DNA of 64,000 nucleotides from Promerops cafer. Its lineage: Eukaryota > Chordata > Aves > Passeriformes > Nectariniidae. The DNA lies in assembly GCA_013398275.1 (NCBI GenBank), contig VZSE01015302.1, positions 1 to 64,000 of the forward strand, written 5' to 3'. This document shows, piece by piece, positions 57,701-64,000 of the stretch (position 1 is the first letter of the stretch; each line of letters begins with the position of its first letter). Position numbers and translations under genes: made by a program. The notes beneath the pieces were generated by a model. The model saw nothing but the letters and a program-made list of their open reading frames with translations. It was not told where the DNA came from and ran no database searches.

Positions 57701-60700
57701 AGCCACTTCTCCTGCACAGATGCTGCTTCTCCTCCGCAGCTCTCCAGAATGAGCAGCCGTGGGAAGGGTGCTGCAAAAGGCCATGGAGAGAAGACAGCAA
57801 ATCCTAACCCAGCCTCACAAGGGAAGCATATCCAGCTGGAAAATCTGGGTTCTGGACAACAAATCCTCGTTGGAATCCTCTCCTGAGCCTTTAGCACTGT
57901 ATCATGCCCCTGCTCACAGTGCACTCTGCTGCACGTGCTGGTGACAGCAACACACAGAATCAGAAGCCCTTCACACAGGACTCAGTGAGTGAGAGGGGAT
58001 TTTCTCTCCAAAAAACACAGTTTGTTGAGCAAAACACATGGACACTTTCCCACAAGTGAGACATCAATGAGCTGTGTTGGAGAAATGGCAGCATTTCGAT
58101 CGAATGCTGCTTTGATATTAGAGCTTGCTTGAGATAATTATCCCCAGGTGCTTAATCAACCATAATTAAATGTGTTAGTACTTTCTAAACAGCATACAAC
58201 AGGCCAGATAAGGGCAGCTGCCTCGGGGGAAAAGCAGCAGCTCTTCCAAGGGAATGTGCACACACTTGTCACTTGTGCTGTCCAGGGGCTCCTGGAGGTG
58301 CCTGGAGAAGCAATGCAGCCAAGCCGAGGGAAACAACAGGCAGGAGAAAACAACCAGACAAGGAATTTGGCTGCACAGCTAAAAATACCCCCTCCACACC
58401 AGTTCTCAGAGAAAAATCAAATGATCGCCAAGACTGGTGCTAAGTTTGATTCATCTAAAAACATCTAACAGGCTGTTCTCTGCCTCCCCATCCTGCCACT
58501 CCAGAAACACCAAGAAAACAGAGAAAACCATCACCCACAGGGTTCACAGAATTTTGGGGCCACGAATAATGATCCACTCAAGCTAGAACTGCTGCTTGCA
58601 CATAGAAAAATCAATACCGTGCATGTGCAGGTGCTCATGGCACTGAAGTAGGTCAGTCCCACGGCACTGCCAGGGAACGCTCCAGCCCTCCCCTCTATCC
58701 CAGGGGATACCACAGGAAGGGATCAGCTCTGCCTGGGTCAACTGCAGCACAGCTCTGCAGGCAACACAGTCCTTATCTAGTAAGTTAAAAGCCCACCACG
58801 CCTGCAACTCCCAAGCCCCGTAGATAATCAGGGAGCAGTGACCAAGCAGAGAGCAGATACCAAACATCTGCTTCCCTAGGACAAAACCCCTGCAAGCGAG
58901 CAGAAGGACAAAGTGCTTTCCCTCTGAGCAGCCCCTCAGCACCCCTTCCCCAGAGCCCCAGCAGCGGCAGCCTGCACCCCCACCCCTCCACCCTGGAACA
59001 GGTTTCTTTGGGGGCGCAGAACACTCACGCAGGCTGTGGCAAGTGCGCGTCCCCGCGCTCAGCCCCAGATCCGCGCCGAGCTCCGCCGGAGGAGCCGGCA
59101 TCCCCCCGGCCCGCCGGGCGGCAGCGCCCAGCAGGGCAGCGGCAGGCACGGGGTGCCCGGCAGGGCTGGGCACTGACCCCCCAGGAATGTGCAGGGGGCG
59201 GCAGCGCCTCACAGCCAGCCTCAATCCCAGCTTTGTCCGGCGGCATTCCAGCAGCCTCCAACCTGCCCTAACCCCGCCGCTGCCCTCCAAGCACAAGGCG
59301 GGCAGAGGTCTGCCCGCTGCAGGGCAGCCCCACTGGGACATCAGGTGTGTGCAGGGCCATTGCTCTGGGCACTGGGGAAGATCCACCCCTGCAGGGGCAG
59401 GGATGACCGGCAGGGACCTTGGCTCAGATGCTGGAGCACATACGGAGCAGACAGGGGTGTGTGCCAGGGAAGGGATTTATCCAGGAAACCATCCCATCAA
59501 GCCTCAGTGACCCAGAGGGTAAACAGGTTCTTGAGATCTAATCCCAAAACAGTCAAAGATGCCCTTGTTGTCCCCCACGTGCCCCAGCACGGTGTTGGGT
59601 AGCAGCAGATGTTCATGCCAGCCTGGACCAAGTGCAAATAGTTTATTTTTGCCAAAAAGCTCTGGGCTGGCTTCTTGTGTCCCCCACAGTCCTGACGCCC
59701 AGAATTTTTATCATGCTCTCATCCACCTACAGGGAGGGAAAGAAAAGCTCCCAGTATGTCTCCCTCTCTTCCCTGCCTGCACATCTGACGGGTGCTGGCC
59801 CTCACGGCCAGCTCCTCTCCTCAGCACCTCTCGGGTCCAACAGATGGGACAGCAGCTCCTAGGGAGGAGGGGGCTTCAGTGAGGCCAGGACACAGCTAGG
59901 GATGGGTTGTGTGCAGCCTGCCAAGAGCTTTCAGGACTAGAAAGGACAAGAGAGGGTGGCTGTTTCCTAGGCGGCACAGCAGCCCCTTCCAACGGGGAGC
60001 TGTCATTTACACTGCTCCTGCTCCCTCTCCCCTCCTCTCTCCCAGCAAATCCCACAGGGCTCTGATCCCCTCACAGAGGCTTGGACTGCTCAGGCAGGTC
60101 AGGAAGGCTTTTCCCTGCTCATCTGGTTCTATCCCTCTCCCTCCTCACTTCATTTGCCAGGCTGTTTATCAACCACCCGTGCACTGGCCCGGCAGCAGCA
60201 TTGTCACAGCCACCCTGGGGCCGAGAAACCCTGACTCAGCCACCAAGAGCCTGCCCTCCACCTCATTCTTGCATGCTGGAGCCTCTCCAGAGACAGCTCT
60301 GCCTTCCTCCTGCAGATCCCAGCTCCCTGAGGCAGGACAGGTCCAGGCTGATGGTCAGCCACAGCAGGGACAAACCTCAGGCTCGGCCCTTGCTTTTCCT
60401 GCTTGAGGCACGATGAGAAAGGAAAAGGCAGAGCTGGGACCTCATTTGTCCCAGGAAGAACAGCGCCAGTGCCCAAGGGAACCTTTGGCACTGCCCATCA
60501 GTGTCCAGGCAGGTGAGAGGTACCCTGGGACCAACAGCTACAGGCAAAGAGGGATCCACAGCCTGGCAGAGCCCAGGCAGCATTTCCCCACACCAGAGGT
60601 GCTAAACCACCTCACGGCAGCTCAGCGCAGAGCGCAGGCAGCTTTGCAGACAGGTGCCAGCTCTTCACTCTGCTCTGCCACTTAGCCAGGGGTCCCCAGA

Positions 60701-61335
60701 GACCTTCCTTCCCCTCTGGTGAGGAGCCTGGCCTGGGGCTCAGAGACCCTGGGGGAAGGAGGAGGGAGACCAAGATCTGTCCCTCAAGATAACTAGATTA
60801 GTAAGAGGTCAGATTCCTCCTCTGCCTTTCAGCATCCACCAGGGGCTTATTTCCAAGCTCTTCTCAGCAACCAGGAAGAGCAGAAAACCTACATTTTCGC
60901 CAAAAGCTGACATTCTTCTAAGTTTCCAGGGAAGAAAAAAGCCCAACCAAATACATAAGAGCACTTAACAGTAGCCTCTCATTCTTTATTGTGAAAGAGG
61001 CTTGAAATCCAGCTCTGCAGGTTGTCTCTGTTCCCCTACTTTGGGAAACACTTTGCAGCCGGAGTGCTGGAGGAGAGCACACGCTCTCCTTAAGTGCAGC
61101 CGACGGGGGGCTGAGCTGGCAGCCTTCCCTTCACCAGGAACAGAGTTTTTTTGTGGGGCCTGGTTTGCCCCACAGAAACCTGCAACCTCTGCAGAAAGCA
61201 GAGGAAGACTCGCAGAGCTGCTCTTACCTGAGGCAGCGGGCGGGCGGTGCTGCTGAGCTGTGCCTGGTCCGGGCCGTGCCACTCAGGACATCGCGGCAGG
61301 ACATGGAGCCATTCCTGCATCACCAGGGGCTGCAT
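42708..61335 (-). CDS. DRP2: dystrophin-related protein 2, 23 coding exons, 938 aa
   Basis: Membrane-cytoskeleton scaffold; in Schwann cells it pairs with periaxin and dystroglycan. Exons (minus): 61335-61228, 57222-57089, 56288-56132, 55076-54956, 54458-54190, 53701-53555, 53049-52971, 51802-51742, 51337-51276, 51000-50926, 48988-48787, 48579-48494, 47800-47643, 47510-47344, 47031-46920, 46529-46393, 46138-46073, 45382-45317, 45033-44890, 44239-44002, 43865-43745, 43590-43504, 42727-42708. All phases fit (2817 nt; human 957 aa). Spectrin-like repeats span about 66-310, WW about 340-375 (VPWERAISPN...CWDHP), EF-hand-like region about 380-590, ZZ finger about 595-650 with CSVC and ICQTC, coiled coil about 770-865. 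The last exon (GMTSLI, stop) differs from the human C-terminus and is the least certain. Intron 1 is 4 kb with an internal CpG island; intron 10 (48989-50925) shows no clear element. Confidence 0.94.
44604..44677. repeat. Tandem duplication, 2 x 37 bp, in a DRP2 intron
   Basis: Two adjacent copies of a 37-bp unit starting CAGGTTCTGTGGATGTAGG, differing at one base (ATATTTTGG versus ATGTTTTGG). A recent local duplication in the intron between the 44890-45033 and 44002-44239 exons. Confidence 0.9.
59030..59280. promoter_or_regulatory. CpG-rich island within DRP2 intron 1
   Basis: A sharply CpG-dense block (repeated GCGC, CCGCCGG and CCCGCCGGGCGGC) inside an otherwise moderate-GC 4-kb intron, 1.8 kb upstream of DRP2 coding exon 2. 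Both strands have short open frames with no family match. It could be an alternative DRP2 promoter/first exon or a promoter of an unannotated transcript. Only the base composition is directly seen. Confidence 0.4.
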
Positions 61336-64000
61336 CAGAGCTGATGGTCATGGGGATGGGGCACCTGAAAGGCAGCAGTAGAGTCCCTGGGTCAGCGTGC
61401 ACCTCCTCACGGAGCTGACCCCCAGCTGGAGACTAAAAGGAAGCATTTTTTGATTTAATGTACTTCTACTAGTGTTGCAATCTTGTTTCATCTAAACATC
61501 CAATTCCTTTTTTTCCCACCTGGTTGTGCAATTTGCTGTATTGATACGCTGCTAATAAGTCCCACAGACTATCTTGCACTTCTAGAAAGGGTTGGGTTTC
61601 TTGAACTGTACAAGGAGCCCATGGTTTAAAGGAAGGGAGAGAGGATCTCACTGTCAATGGTTTTGGTTGAGATAACATCCACTTTCTTCCTAGCAGGTGG
61701 TACTGTATGGTTTTTAATCCAGAACAACTTATGTTTAGAAAGAACAGACATATCCCCATAACAGACAACATTTTCAAACATATTTTTTCCTTTTATATTC
61801 AGAAGGCAAATTGCCTAGAGCCCCAGCTTCATGTATCTCATACTGTGAGCTAGCTTTTTATTTTGCTAGTTTTTGCTCATTATGAGCTATAAAATTCCCT
61901 TCATTACCCCCATTTTTGAACTGCATGACCTGTAAAGCCAGTTAGCAGTGGCCCCTTGACTATTCTATAGATCAGAAATGCGACCTCTGGTCACAATCCT
62001 GCTGGGTTTTGTTGTTTGGACTCTAAATAAGCTAAAATAGGGATTTATTTCATTGCCAGCACCATCTCAGCTTTATGGAAAGCCATGAGAAATAAAGCTC
62101 AGAGAAAACTTGGTGACTGCTTTCCTACTTTTAGAAGGTAAAACCCACCTGCTCCAGCAGGCAGAGCTCATGTCTGCATGGAGATGAGGCTGCTTTCAGG
62201 GCAGTGAGTGATGCTGCTGGAAGAAGGTTGTTGGCTCTTCACACCCAGCTCGGTTGCAGAGCTGGGGGAATGGCCCTGCTTGGCCCTGGCAGGGCAGGAG
62301 CAGGAGCAGGCAGCACGTCCTGCACTGACAGCAGCCACACTGGACAGAGGGTGAGGAGAAACCCCCCGGCCCTGTGCACGCTGCCCATCTCTGACACTTC
62401 CACATCCCTCACTCCCCTGCCTGAGCTTTCACTGCCTCTCTCCCCTCAATTACACACATTAAGAGATTATCCTATGGGGTTTTTTTTAATCTCTTAGCGG
62501 TTTTTACAGCCGTAATTCTCTCCCTGTCCAGAAGAACAGCCTGTGCTGAGCTCTCCAGCAGGCTGACAATCCAAGGTCTCGTCCTCTCCCTCTCCTGCCC
62601 ACTAGCACCAATGAACACTGCAGGCTGTGTACCCCTGCTCCTTTCCCCATGCAGGCAGGGGATTATGAGGGGATTATGACACCCAAATTGATCATTATAA
62701 ATTCCAGGGTCTTCACAGCCCTCCAGCCTTATGGGGCAAATTCACCACACCCAACACCAAGGGTACAGAAGATTTCTGACAGAAGGTAACACCACCTCCT
62801 TTTCCTCCAGTGCTTGTGCCATTTGGGCTCTGTTCTTCTAAATGACCTCTGAATGACACTCAGTCTAGCTGAGATACGATTCTCAGGATGTGGGAAGTTA
62901 TTTTCCCTCAAAGCCTCTAACAGAGGAATGCCACTGAGCTCTTCCCCAGGACTGGCTTTTGCCAGTGAGGTTCTGTGATGTCTCACTGCAGTTGCCATCC
63001 TGAGGCCTGGGTTTTTCTGTGGCATGGTGCAGTGAAACTGCAGTGATGTGTGCTGGCCAGACGAGCTCAGCCAGCCCTCCACCACCACACACGCAGGGGC
63101 TCTCTGCTCTTGGTCCCCCCAGCACAGCCTGGCCCCTTGTTCCTGCCACCAGCACAGGAAACAGGAGCAGTAGTGGGAAGGTCACGAGCCCTGCTCTGTG
63201 TTTTGCTGAGTGGCAGATCTGCATGCACAGGGCAGGTGCAGTTCTGAGGCAGGGCTGGGTAACCCTTGTCCTGCAGGTATCCACGGGTGGGATGTGGATC
63301 ATGGAAATAAGGACAGCCATTGCTGCCCCTCCTGAGTGCTGGGCTCCTTCAACTCCTCCATGGGTGACAAAGCCCACCAGGATACAGATGGCACAGGGAA
63401 CTAAAGCCTGTCCAAGGCAGCCGTCACAGAACAAGCTGAGTGCCAAGCACAGGGTACCACCCAGCCATGTCCTGGGCAATACCTTGCTGCCACAAACACT
63501 AGAGCAGGTTGGAGGCCAGTGGCTCAGCTGCCCTTTGCCACTCTGCAACAGCAAAGACAAAGCCCAGAGGTAGAGAACCCAGATAATGTGGACCTGACTG
63601 AGCTGAACAGCAGCCAGCAAAAGGAGCACATTCAGGGGGAGAGAGAGACAGCCAGATGGAGAGGCACGTCTGCAGGCAAGCCAGCAGCTCCCTATGACCC
63701 CGTGCCAAATTCCCTGCTATTACTGGAACCAAGCAAGGAGAAATGCTCTTGGATCTGCTCTGCTTCTCTGCCGAGGCACACTGAACAGCTCCAGCTCTGG
63801 CACTCCTGCTTTAGTGCCTCCATACAGCTCTGTGTCTGGGCACTGCAGCATGTGGAGTAGAGATTTTGTGGATGCTTCCTGGCTAAATTCCTACTGCCTG
63901 ATGCCTGCGCCCGTCAAGAGCCAAACCTGTGATCCACTTTGCCTCTCCCACACCACCATTCACCTTCTGCACTCTGCTTTAGGTTGGTGCTGGAGACCCA
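61336..64000. other. DRP2 upstream flank / 5' untranslated introns, nothing coding recognised
   Basis: 2.7 kb upstream of the DRP2 start exon. An AT-rich stretch (about 61440-62130) lies between GC-moderate segments. Open frames such as the minus-strand one near 62898-63629 have no family resemblance, no plausible splice context and composition typical of chance. DRP2 untranslated exons may lie here but cannot be located from sequence alone. Confidence 0.4.

Noticed and set aside
62898..63629. A 243-residue minus-strand frame starting with a Leu-rich segment
   Set aside because: The hydrophobic start suggested a membrane protein, but there is no homology, splice context or codon bias to support it.

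Overview
The window is vertebrate nuclear DNA, almost certainly from a bird. It holds multi-exon genes with compact introns, CpG-rich promoters, three 3' fragments that look like CR1 retroposons (the main avian LINE), and a probable avian endogenous-retrovirus solo LTR. The gene order is that of human Xq22.1 in reverse (GLA, RPL36A, BTK, TIMM8A, TAF7/TAF7L, DRP2). In birds I expect this block on the chromosome 4/4A region. A passerine is plausible, but the sequence does not prove it.

Layout. 1-4929: GLA promoter and all seven coding exons (+), lysosomal alpha-galactosidase A. 6862-9777: RPL36A (-), ribosomal protein eL42, convergent with GLA. 9990-10553: probable solo LTR. 10680-21386: BTK (+), divergent from RPL36A, with a candidate lymphoid promoter (AP-1 plus Ets/IRF composite sites) and 18 coding exons giving 658 aa. 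21713-22561: TIMM8A (+). 26713-29957: a NIPA2-like magnesium transporter (-), which shares a promoter of about 220 bp with an intron-rich TAF7/TAF7L gene (+, 30180-35304). 36152-39568: an AIPL1-like FKBP/TPR co-chaperone (+) with a Glu/Lys-rich tail of about 330 residues. 42708-61335: DRP2 (-), 23 coding exons, with a 3'UTR of about 2 kb running to 40656. 61336-64000 is the 5' flank or upstream introns of DRP2, with no supported gene.

The most consequential observation is an assembly error at 21201-25402. Two single-N joins and a 555-N gap separate four contigs whose ends are identical over 511 and 803 bp. They are laid down as A-B-C-D, but the overlaps require A-C-B-D. The TIMM8A contig (B) therefore belongs in the N gap, and the BTK last exon/3'UTR and the TIMM8A 3' flank each appear twice artificially.

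Biologically, the most interesting points are: two genes (NIPA2-like and AIPL1-like) absent from the corresponding human interval as I know it; the AIPL1-like protein's unusual charged tail; the intron-containing TAF7-type gene; a candidate composite AP-1/EICE element upstream of BTK; a GC-AG intron in GLA; and a 76-bp higher-order minisatellite in the BTK 3'UTR. I found no operon-like, CRISPR-like or defence-type system. All exon boundaries were read by eye from splice sites and family similarity.
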